Source: Arenicella sp. (lineage in GTDB: Bacteria; Pseudomonadota; Gammaproteobacteria; Arenicellales; Arenicellaceae). Taken from it: DNA of 8,206 bases. A program made the translations under genes and the position numbers. The notes under the pieces are model-generated. The model was given only the letters and a program-made list of their open reading frames with translations, ran no database searches and was not told the origin of the DNA. Location of the stretch: the NCBI GenBank assembly GCA_018677115.1, contig JAHHOC010000317.1, positions 1 through 8,206 of the forward strand, given 5' to 3'. Positions 1 to 5,568 of the stretch are shown here, piece after piece. Position 1 is the stretch's first letter; every line of letters starts with the position of its first letter.

Positions 1-1887
1 TCGGCGCGCGGAGTATTCGGCGGCCGCAATCTTCGCAAAGAGCTTTCATTTGTGCCCATCCGTGTGGCCGTCTCAGTGCTTTTGAGGGAGTTGGTGGCAA
101 TTGGTGTAAAAATTGATGCTGCACGTGGCTTGCCGGTTATTCACGCTAATTTTGTCGGCTACGACGAGCAGGCACATCGCCGTGGACCACAATCAAGATT
201 TGCTCATTGGGGGCTGCGGGGTATTGATAAGACCATAGCCCGCATCTGGAAATCCGCACGACAATCCCAATACAGGGATTACGATGTGTGGATTTATTCT
301 GATCATGGACAGCAAGCAACGCGCAGCTATCCGGTCGAGCAGGGCGAGTCAATTCATACCGCCGTGCACCGGGTGCTGACGGCTAATCTGGATGGCCCCA
401 ATGAGATGGTGTTACGTAAGGATACCAACGCGGCTGACGAAATCTATGGCAATCTGGAATCCCAGAATATTCACTTGCTTGGCAGCCGCGGATTATCTTC
501 CTGGTTCCGCAGAATCACCGGGCCCCGGTCAAACGAGCGACTTGTCGATACCGAAGTTGCAGCCATGGGGCCGTTGGGTTTTATATACGTCGACCTCGAG
601 ATTGATCCGGCTGTGCACGCCAGCATTGCACAGCAGCTGGTCAGTGATGCGCGTGTACCGATGGTGCTGCGTGCCTGTGAGAACAGTGAATCAGGCGGCA
701 TACAGGCCCGGGTCTGGACTGATGACGGTGAATTTCTATTGCCACAGGACAAAATAGCCGTACTGGGTGAAGACCACCCGTTTTTAGACGATGCCTGTGA
801 TGACCTGATCGCATTGTGTCACCATCCTTACGTGGGTTCATGGGTGATCAGCGGCTGGCGCCCGGGGAAGCCCAGCATCAGCTTTCGTATTGAAAATGGA
901 GCGCATGCAGGCCCCGGGGAAGCTGAAACACATGCCTTTGCGTTGTTGCCAGGGGATACACCACTAGCCGACCTGCATGGCAATTATCTTCGATTCGCAA
1001 ATTTGCGTAGTGCCGCACTTAGCCTGCTCGGTGAACCAGACTCAACTGAAGAGATTGGCCCCGGTCCGTTTCGCCAGGAGCGACCCCGCTTTGCGATTGC
1101 AGCGACTAAGTCCGGGCAGGAGCGCGGCAGGAGAAGGCTCAGGTTGATGACCTATAACATTCACGGCTGCGTGGGGATGGATGGGAAATTATCCGTCGAA
1201 CGAACTGCGCGGGTGATCGCGCAGTACCAGCCTGACGTGGTTGCCCTGCAGGAGCTGGATGTGCGAGAGGAAACCCACCAAGCCAATTTGATTGCCGAAG
1301 AATTGGCAATGCAGATCCATTTCCATCCGTTAAAGCAGATTGAGCAGGGGCGGTTTGGCAACGCCATACTGACGCACTTTCCATTGCATTTCGTGAAAGC
1401 TGAGCAGCTGTTACCCCCGGTGAGCCTACGGCAGAAAATTGGCGGTGCTCCGTTCAACGAACCGCGCGGGGCCTTATGGGCACAATTAGAGGTCGATGGG
1501 CTGACTGTCAACATCATAACCACTCATCTCGGCTTAACTGCCAAGGAGCGGCGCGCACAGGCTGACATCCTGTTAAGCGATGAATGGTTGACGGGCCCGG
1601 AATGCCGCGAGCCGGTTATTGTATGTGGTGATTTCAATGCTGTTGCTACGCAGCCGGTTTATAAGCGGATGACGGAGGTTCTAAACGATGTGCAGACGCA
1701 ACTACAAGGGCATGTGCCGATGAGAACGTTTGCCGGTCGCTACCCGACGGTGCGTATAGATCACGTGTTTGTTGATTCCCAGACCGCGGTTATAAAGGTT
1801 GATGTGCCGAGGACCAGCCTGACCAAGGTTGCGTCAGACCATCTGCCATTGATTGTTGATCTGGATTTGTCAGCTGTTGCCGGTTAA
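1..1887 (+). CDS. Two-domain hydrolase: alkaline-phosphatase-superfamily domain plus EEP domain (5' partial)
   Basis: The frame is open from base 1, so the gene starts upstream; 628 residues are visible (numbered from base 1). The GTG at 52 is internal, with coding-like sequence before it. Residues up to about 340 resemble the type I phosphodiesterase/nucleotide pyrophosphatase branch of the alkaline phosphatase superfamily: YDEQAH (D55, H59), SDHGQ (D101, H102) and a late GAHAG (H302) fit metal ligands; the nucleophile region would lie upstream. Residues about 380-625 form an EEP domain (DNase I/sphingomyelinase-like fold): TYNIHG (N386), LQELD (E418), THLG (H509), GDFNA (D544, N546), RIDH (D587) and SDHLPL (D613, H614). 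Both halves keep their ligand motifs and look active. Both families cleave phosphoesters; the substrate (phospholipid head group, nucleotide or nucleic acid) cannot be told. It ends in tandem TAA stops, 14 bp from the convergent stress-protein gene. Confidence 0.85.
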   Translation, partial: SARGVFGGRNLRKELSFVPIRVAVSVLLRELVAIGVKIDAARGLPVIHANFVGYDEQAHRRGPQSRFAHWGLRGIDKTIARIWKSARQSQYRDYDVWIYSDHGQQATRSYPVEQGESIHTAVHRVLTANLDGPNEMVLRKDTNAADEIYGNLESQNIHLLGSRGLSSWFRRITGPRSNERLVDTEVAAMGPLGFIYVDLEIDPAVHASIAQQLVSDARVPMVLRACENSESGGIQARVWTDDGEFLLPQDKIAVLGEDHPFLDDACDDLIALCHHPYVGSWVISGWRPGKPSISFRIENGAHAGPGEAETHAFALLPGDTPLADLHGNYLRFANLRSAALSLLGEPDSTEEIGPGPFRQERPRFAIAATKSGQERGRRRLRLMTYNIHGCVGMDGKLSVERTARVIAQYQPDVVALQELDVREETHQANLIAEELAMQIHFHPLKQIEQGRFGNAILTHFPLHFVKAEQLLPPVSLRQKIGGAPFNEPRGALWAQLEVDGLTVNIITTHLGLTAKERRAQADILLSDEWLTGPECREPVIVCGDFNAVATQPVYKRMTEVLNDVQTQLQGHVPMRTFAGRYPTVRIDHVFVDSQTAVIKVDVPRTSLTKVASDHLPLIVDLDLSAVAG

Positions 1888-1901
1888 TAAGAAACGGCAG
1901 A

Positions 1902-2729
1902 TCAATGTGAAAAAAGTACTGGGATAGTAGAGTTTTTGATTAAGTGAGCCGTCATGCCGCCCATCACCAGCTCGCGCAAACGGGTGTGACCGTAGCCGCC
2001 GATAACTATTAAGTCCACGTTGTGCTCGCTGGCATATGACCGCAACATTGTTATTTCCTCGTGGTGATGTGGAGCATGCTCGATGATTACCTCGGTATTG
2101 ATACCCTTGCTGGTCAGGTAAGCTTCGAGATCCGGAGTGGTGTTTTGCTCTTCGCTGAACATTTTGTCTTTGAGGATATCAAGCACTATCACCTTATCGG
2201 CATGTCCCATAATCGGCAGCGCATCGGCTGCGGCACGCATCGCCTCGGATGAGGAGTTCCAACCCAGTAGTACAGTTTTACCGAGTTCGTCTGCATCCCA
2301 ATTCGCCGGTATCATCACAACCGGCCGCTTGCTCTGTAGAATCAGGTGATTGAGGAAAGTTTCGTCGCCAAGATAGGTGGCTAATTCGCTGTTGGGCTGG
2401 TCTATAAAAATGACGTCGGTACAAATCATCTGCCGAATTGGATTTTGCGACTGGAACACGGTCTTCCAGTGCGTTTCACAATCATATTGCTTACTGATTT
2501 TTTCAAACTCGGACTTGGCCTTTTCCTCGCGACGATCCTGGTCAACCAATAGCTCATCGGTAAGATCGAGCGGTGAAGACCCGGCCCATCGCACAATCTC
2601 CACAGTATCCAGCTTGGCATAAACCGCGGTTAATGTAGCTTTATGGTGAACCGCAAATTTGGCTGCGGCGTGCAGCGCATGGGCTCTTTTATCGAGCGCA
2701 TTCACGCAAACAGAAACTTGATTAATCAT
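1902..2729 (-). CDS. Tandem-domain universal stress protein (UspA/UspE type)
   Basis: A 275-residue protein with two UspA folds, residues about 1-142 and 150-275. The second repeat carries the ATP-binding loop: G244-G-Y-G247, nine residues, then G257-G258. This matches the G-2x-G-9x-G(S/T) pattern except that the last Ser/Thr is Gly. The first repeat lacks a clear loop, as is usual in two-domain members. A run of His (H221-H223) precedes the last helix pair. The protein is cytoplasmic and probably binds adenine nucleotides; family members support survival under oxygen or energy limitation. The start is set by GAGGT 7 nt before the ATG. It is divergent from the flavodoxin-fold gene and lies downstream of a perfect FNR/Anr box, which suits the known Anr control of such proteins in pseudomonads. 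Exact role unknown. Confidence 0.93.
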   Translation of the reverse strand: MINQVSVCVNALDKRAHALHAAAKFAVHHKATLTAVYAKLDTVEIVRWAGSSPLDLTDELLVDQDRREEKAKSEFEKISKQYDCETHWKTVFQSQNPIRQMICTDVIFIDQPNSELATYLGDETFLNHLILQSKRPVVMIPANWDADELGKTVLLGWNSSSEAMRAAADALPIMGHADKVIVLDILKDKMFSEEQNTTPDLEAYLTSKGINTEVIIEHAPHHHEEITMLRSYASEHNVDLIVIGGYGHTRLRELVMGGMTAHLIKNSTIPVLFSH

Positions 2730-2736
2730 AGTTATT

Positions 2737-2741
2737 ACCTC
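2737..2741 (-). promoter_or_regulatory. Shine-Dalgarno site of the universal stress protein gene
   Basis: On the minus strand GAGGT stands 7 nt before the ATG at 2729, a strong match with good spacing that supports this start codon. Confidence 0.75.
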
Positions 2742-2780
2742 AGCTGTCGATGCTCAACCTTTATGAACCGTCGAATTTAA

Positions 2781-2786
2781 ATAGTA
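2781..2786 (-). promoter_or_regulatory. Candidate -10 element of the universal stress protein promoter
   Basis: Minus-strand TACTAT (4 of 6 to TATAAT). Its first base is 28.5 bp from the centre of the FNR/Anr box at 2808-2821, within one base of the class II arrangement (box centred near -41.5). This predicts transcription from about 2774 and a leader of about 44 nt that includes the GAGGT site. Six-base matches occur by chance, so the geometry is the main support. Confidence 0.5.
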
Positions 2787-2799
2787 ACCAGCAGGTTAC
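2784..2799. repeat. Perfect inverted repeat GTAACC-AGCA-GGTTAC, operator candidate
   Basis: Six-base arms with a 4-base spacer, perfectly symmetric. It overlaps the first bases of the candidate stress-protein -10 element and fills the space between it and the FNR/Anr box. A bound protein there would block RNA polymerase, so a repressor operator is the natural reading. The cognate regulator is not in the window; a small hairpin in DNA or RNA is the alternative. Confidence 0.45.
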
Positions 2800-2807
2800 C
2801 CCCAGCT

Positions 2808-2821
2808 TTGATTCAGATCAA
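2808..2821. promoter_or_regulatory. FNR/Anr box, perfect consensus (TTGATTCAGATCAA)
   Basis: TTGAT-N4-ATCAA with no mismatch, the binding site of FNR-family oxygen-sensing activators (FNR, Anr, EtrA). It lies between divergent genes, nearer the stress-protein gene, and is spaced from a minus-strand -10 candidate as in class II activation. The same site is also bound by related CRP/FNR-family regulators such as Dnr, which the sequence cannot separate. Confidence 0.85.
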
Positions 2822-2840
2822 GTTAGGGATGGATTGGAAA

Positions 2841-2855
2841 AACCACACAGTGGTT
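2841..2855. repeat. Perfect inverted repeat AACCAC-ACA-GTGGTT between the two FNR/Anr boxes
   Basis: Six-base arms around a 3-base spacer, in non-coding DNA midway between two FNR/Anr boxes. Relative to the predicted start of the rightward gene it spans about -79 to -65, an upstream-activator position. It could be a second regulator's site or a chance hairpin; no known consensus is recognised. Confidence 0.35.
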
Positions 2856-2871
2856 GTCGATGACTAGTTAT

Positions 2872-2885
2872 TTGACATGGATCAA
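2872..2885. promoter_or_regulatory. FNR/Anr box, one mismatch (TTGACATGGATCAA)
   Basis: TTGAC-N4-ATCAA, one base off the symmetric consensus. The centre is 41.5 bp upstream of the A of the flavodoxin-fold start codon, and a TAGTCT lies where a class II -10 would fall. Confidence 0.8.
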
Positions 2886-2907
2886 GTCACATCCTGATGC
2901 CATTCAT

Positions 2908-2913
2908 TAGTCT
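2908..2913 (+). promoter_or_regulatory. Candidate -10 element of the flavodoxin-fold gene promoter
   Basis: TAGTCT keeps the most conserved T1, A2 and T6 of TATAAT and starts exactly 29.5 bp from the centre of the FNR/Anr box at 2872-2885. The implied start of transcription is at or next to base 2920, the first base of the coding region. Confidence 0.4.
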
Positions 2914-2919
2914 TGAAGT

Positions 2920-3504
2920 ATGAGGAATATTCTGATCATTCAGGGCCATCCAGACGCAAAGCAGACGCATTTCTGTCATGCGATCGCGGAGAAATATGCT
3001 TCTGCAGCGCACAGTGCATCGCATGCGATACAGCAAATCACGGTGGCAGAACTCGATTTCCCGATTCTGCGAACCCAGCAGGATTTTGACCAGGGAGAGC
3101 CCTGTGATGACATCAAACATGCGCAGGCGCAAATTAAGTGGGCCGATCATGTGCTGGTGATATATCCGCTTTGGTTGGGTGATATGCCGGCGCTGTTAAA
3201 GGGTTTTTTTGAACAGGCTTTCAGACCGGGCTTTGCGCTTGAACAGACCGAGGGCGGTAAATCATTTACCAAATTGCTGGCTGGCAAAAGCGCAAGAATT
3301 GTGGTTACCATGGGGATGCCGGCGTTCGTGTACCGTTGGTTTTTCAAAGCACATACGGTGAAAAACCTTAAGCGGAATATTTTGACGTTTTGTGGATTTA
3401 GCCCGGTCAATACGACACTGATCGGAAGTGTGTATGCGGGTAATGACGATGCACTGTATGATGCTTTATCAAACATTGCTCACTTGGGCCGCATTGCTAA
3501 ATGA
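2920..3504 (+). CDS. Flavodoxin-fold NAD(P)H:quinone oxidoreductase-like protein
   Basis: A 194-residue protein of the Flavodoxin_2 family (NQO1, MdaB, KefF/YheR relatives). The N-terminal MRNILIIQGHPD strand and loop is the usual FMN/FAD phosphate-binding start. Residues 82-106 (YPLWLGDMPALLKGFFEQAF, then RPGFA) are the family signature around the flavin and dimer interface. GFSP near 159-162 begins the last conserved segment. The expected role is cytoplasmic two-electron reduction of quinones or other electrophiles with NAD(P)H. Length is normal for the family. ATG 2920 is the only good start: a stop precedes it in frame, and the only SD-like bases (GAAG) sit one base before it, too close to work normally. 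It is divergent from the stress protein, behind its own FNR/Anr box, and 80 bp ahead of the cytochrome gene, which may share its transcript. The physiological substrate is unknown. Confidence 0.88.
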   Translation: MRNILIIQGHPDAKQTHFCHAIAEKYASAAHSASHAIQQITVAELDFPILRTQQDFDQGEPCDDIKHAQAQIKWADHVLVIYPLWLGDMPALLKGFFEQAFRPGFALEQTEGGKSFTKLLAGKSARIVVTMGMPAFVYRWFFKAHTVKNLKRNILTFCGFSPVNTTLIGSVYAGNDDALYDALSNIAHLGRIAK

Positions 3505-3558
3505 GTTGTACTATATCCGTTGAAGTAAAATGAAGATTAACAAGCTAACCGCAACATG

Positions 3559-3573
3559 GGGGAACTATTCCCC
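3559..3573 (+). promoter_or_regulatory. Short GC-rich hairpin abutting the cytochrome gene ribosome site
   Basis: GGGGAA, a 3-base loop CTA, then TTCCCC form a perfect 6-bp stem. It ends one base before the GGGAG ribosome site (3574-3578). As RNA it could limit ribosome access or protect the 5' end. It lacks a following T run, so it is not a terminator. Short stems like this also arise by chance. Confidence 0.35.
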
Positions 3574-3578
3574 GGGAG
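3574..3578 (+). promoter_or_regulatory. Shine-Dalgarno site of the cytochrome c gene
   Basis: GGGAG lies 6 nt before the ATG at 3585 and fixes this start, which also gives a complete lipoprotein signal peptide. Confidence 0.65.
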
Positions 3579-3584
3579 TAAACC

Positions 3585-4061
3585 ATGAACAGTTTTAGGA
3601 TGCTATCTGTATTGTTGCTAACAGCAATATTGAGCGCTTGCGACCAGCAGTCGATCGCAAGCCGGGGTTTCTCATTGCCCGATGGGGATGCAGAGAGCGG
3701 TCAACTGGTATTTGTTGAGATGCAATGCATTCAGTGTCATACGCTTGCAGGAACCGACCTGTCGGCGCAGGAGTGGAGGCTTGACCAGGGAATGCGTTAC
3801 CTGACGGTTGAGCTCGGAGGTGAAACTACTAAAGTGCAGACTTATGCTGACCTGATTACTTCCATAATCAATCCCTCGCACCGAATCGCCGAGGGTTATC
3901 CGCTTGACCAGGTCGCTGAAGGCGGAGAATCGAAGATGGCTAATTACAACGATATATTAACCATAAGGGAACTGGTCGATCTGGTGACCTTTTTAAAATC
4001 ACAGTACAAACTGCAAAGTGTGCCACTGACTATTTACCCCTACTATATTTACCCTGGTTGA
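3585..4061 (+). CDS. Monohaem cytochrome c lipoprotein
   Basis: A 158-residue exported protein. Residues 1-19 are a lipoprotein signal peptide: hydrophobic core, then the lipobox LSAC with C19 as the lipidated residue. Asp at +2 (D20) is, in enterobacteria, an inner-membrane retention signal, so the mature protein may be anchored to the periplasmic face of the inner membrane. The haem motif is C48-I-Q-C51-H52. M118 (in ESKMANYND) is the likely sixth ligand, followed by the C-terminal helix of class I cytochromes c. NPSH at 96-99 is a recurring motif in such domains. It has a single haem and no fused catalytic domain, so it is probably an electron shuttle for a membrane or periplasmic oxidoreductase not seen here. 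The unusual tail (IYPYYIYPG) holds a 9-bp direct repeat and overlaps the HemN-like gene. It could be cotranscribed with the flavodoxin-fold gene. Confidence 0.9.
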   Translation: MNSFRMLSVLLLTAILSACDQQSIASRGFSLPDGDAESGQLVFVEMQCIQCHTLAGTDLSAQEWRLDQGMRYLTVELGGETTKVQTYADLITSIINPSHRIAEGYPLDQVAEGGESKMANYNDILTIRELVDLVTFLKSQYKLQSVPLTIYPYYIYPG

Positions 4062-5448
4062 GGGCAATCACTGCATTGTCGACGTCGGCGGGACGTGTCC
4101 AGAAAACAGCAGCAATTTGTGCCAGGAAGTATCTGCCGAGGTCGGTGATCAGGAAGCCTTTGAGGCTTTCAACTATCAGCTTTTCTTCTGCTAATTTATT
4201 CACTGCTGCTTTGGCATAACTAAAATATTCCGCCAATGACATGCTGTGGCGCGTATCGATGTAGCGGCCAATGGAATGCGACAGGTCAACTTCGGATTCT
4301 CTGAACACCTGACGCGATACGGCCAGGCAGAGCCTTTCATGATCGGAGAGAATGGTGCCACTCTTGATAGGCAGGGAGTCCTGCTCGATAAATGACTGAT
4401 ACTTGTTGATATTTTGTGTATTCGTCAGAATTGCCGTGTCAAATTTGCTTGTGGCGCTCAATCCGACACCAATGATGTCGACATTACCCTGCGCCCGCAC
4501 CAATTTGTCATTGTCTGCTGACTGGGTCACTTGTTGCATGGCTATCCGGTTTGCGCCTTTTTCCAGGTTTGTGTATTGATCCATGCCCAAATGCCGGTAT
4601 CCAGCGTCCAGCAGTATTTCATCAGCAATATGCATTATCTTGAATTTGCGCCCCAGACATGAGCTGGACTGCAATTCAACAGAATTGTAATCAGGTTCGG
4701 GGTACTGGCTGAACCACCAGTTATGGGCGGAGATATTGTGCACTCCTGTTGAGACCACACATTCCAGCATGGAAATATAATCCTGTAAATGAGTGTAGGT
4801 GTGCGGCCAGAATTCAACCGATACCGTATTTAACTCGTTCATTGCCGTTGCGATGCATTCTTCAACCTTTGCTAAAAATCCATCGTTCTTTTTACCCGGG
4901 TAATGGGTTTTGGCCGGTGGAGGAATTGCATACACCAGCTGCGTGACGCCTGCACGGGCAAGCTGCTGTAAACAGTCCGGCGTGCATTGGTGTGCATTTA
5001 TCGTAAAACTTATGTTGGTATTGGTCGGCACATCAAGGTGAAATTGTTTGGTTACTTCATCCAGAACGTCTTCCAGCTGACCGGTTGCCAGCAAGTGACA
5101 GTTTGCCCCGGTGAGGACAATTTCGTTCAGCAGCCGCTCATCAGTAAAATACTGACCGCGCATGACAATTTCTTTGGTCAGTGAATTGATATACCTGGCG
5201 ATGTTCTCATCATTCAAAGATGCCTCGCCGGTAGTCGATGTAAATCCCGGAAAATACATGTAAAGCGATAGGTTTTTGGGTAACAGCGCGGTATTTGACA
5301 ACCCGGCGTGGTGCGCATAGTCCTCCGCTCCGAAATTCTTTTTGAATTCCAGTTCCTCAGAGTAACCTGGCTGTGGCTCAGTAGGGCCGTAATATTTTTC
5401 GAATATGCTGAGTCCCAAACTCATGCCGCTTTTAGTAAAACCAATCAT
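4030..5448 (-). CDS. HemN-like protein lacking the radical-SAM motifs (predicted pseudoenzyme)
   Basis: A 472-residue protein, collinear with oxygen-independent coproporphyrinogen III oxidase HemN (457 in E. coli). Homology is clearest in the C-terminal half: AGYRHLGMDQY (282-292), DIIGVGLSATSKF (324-336), then the HemN C-terminal domain (about 365-450, with FLITDLGRYFL). N-terminal strand order is kept (KYYGP, LEFKKNFG, LSLYMYFPG), but the catalytic features are gone. Where HemN has the CxxxCxxC(xC) cluster after YxHIPF, this protein has Y63-M-Y-F-P67-G-F-T-S-T-T-G-E-A-S-L, so the four Cys become F69, T73, A76 and L78. The GGGTP SAM motif is TGANC (113-117), EVDP is TINA, and the PRYTSYP substrate motif is absent. 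No frameshift or stop is present, so it is not simple decay. CTPDC (155-159) is not at the cluster position. There is no clear ribosome site at ATG 5448; M9 is an alternative start. Function unknown; haem/porphyrin binding or regulation is possible. Confidence 0.82.
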   Translation of the reverse strand: MIGFTKSGMSLGLSIFEKYYGPTEPQPGYSEELEFKKNFGAEDYAHHAGLSNTALLPKNLSLYMYFPGFTSTTGEASLNDENIARYINSLTKEIVMRGQYFTDERLLNEIVLTGANCHLLATGQLEDVLDEVTKQFHLDVPTNTNISFTINAHQCTPDCLQQLARAGVTQLVYAIPPPAKTHYPGKKNDGFLAKVEECIATAMNELNTVSVEFWPHTYTHLQDYISMLECVVSTGVHNISAHNWWFSQYPEPDYNSVELQSSSCLGRKFKIMHIADEILLDAGYRHLGMDQYTNLEKGANRIAMQQVTQSADNDKLVRAQGNVDIIGVGLSATSKFDTAILTNTQNINKYQSFIEQDSLPIKSGTILSDHERLCLAVSRQVFRESEVDLSHSIGRYIDTRHSMSLAEYFSYAKAAVNKLAEEKLIVESLKGFLITDLGRYFLAQIAAVFWTRPADVDNAVIALNQGKYSRGK

Positions 5449-5462
5449 TTCAAATCACGGCA

Positions 5463-5468
5463 ATCATA
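5463..5468 (-). promoter_or_regulatory. Candidate -10 element of the HemN-like gene promoter
   Basis: Minus-strand TATGAT (5 of 6 to TATAAT), 28.5 bp from the centre of the FNR/Anr box at 5490-5503. The predicted transcript starts near 5456, leaving a leader of only about 8 nt. Confidence 0.5.
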
Positions 5469-5489
5469 CTTAAATGGGGGGTTGCCAAG

Positions 5490-5503
5490 TTGACCCAGAT
5501 CAA
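5490..5503. promoter_or_regulatory. FNR/Anr box shared by two divergent genes (TTGACCCAGATCAA)
   Basis: TTGAC-N4-ATCAA, one mismatch from consensus and the same variant as the box at 2872. It lies between the HemN-like gene and the coiled-coil gene. Candidate -10 elements lie 28.5 bp to the left (minus strand) and 29.5 bp to the right (plus strand), so one bound dimer is placed to activate both. Confidence 0.82.
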
Positions 5504-5525
5504 ATCCTCTAGGCAAAAAGCATAG

Positions 5526-5531
5526 TATTGT
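5526..5531 (+). promoter_or_regulatory. Candidate -10 element of the coiled-coil gene promoter
   Basis: TATTGT (4 of 6, with T1, A2 and T6 kept) starts exactly 29.5 bp from the box centre. The predicted start near 5538 gives a leader of about 31 nt that contains the GGAG ribosome site. Confidence 0.45.
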
Positions 5532-5555
5532 TTTGGCTATCTAATTTACCTGAGT

Positions 5556-5559
5556 GGAG
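5556..5559 (+). promoter_or_regulatory. Shine-Dalgarno site of the coiled-coil gene
   Basis: GGAG is 9 nt before the ATG at 5569. It overlaps the in-frame GTG at 5554, which makes that GTG unlikely as the start. Confidence 0.6.
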
Positions 5560-5568
5560 TGCGGAAAC

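Noticed and set aside
52..54. GTG as the start of the first gene
   Set aside because: The same frame is open back to base 1 with coding-like sequence, and the alkaline-phosphatase-type domain would lack its first part; the gene must start upstream.
1878..1899. TGCCG...CGGCA inverted repeat between the first two convergent genes as a terminator
   Set aside because: The stem is only five pairs with a 12-base loop (or a mismatch if extended) and no T run follows on either strand.
2887..3150. Minus-strand 87-codon frame opposite the flavodoxin-fold gene
   Set aside because: It runs antisense through a conserved gene and its promoter region, with no recognisable motif; a shadow frame.
4972..4986. 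CTPDC (CxxxC) in the HemN-like protein as a relocated Fe-S cluster motif
   Set aside because: It is over 80 residues after the cluster loop, in the region following the lost EVDP motif, and has no third cysteine at the needed spacing.
5554..5556. GTG start adding five residues to the coiled-coil protein
   Set aside because: It would overlap the GGAG that serves the ATG at 5569, and it has no ribosome site of its own.
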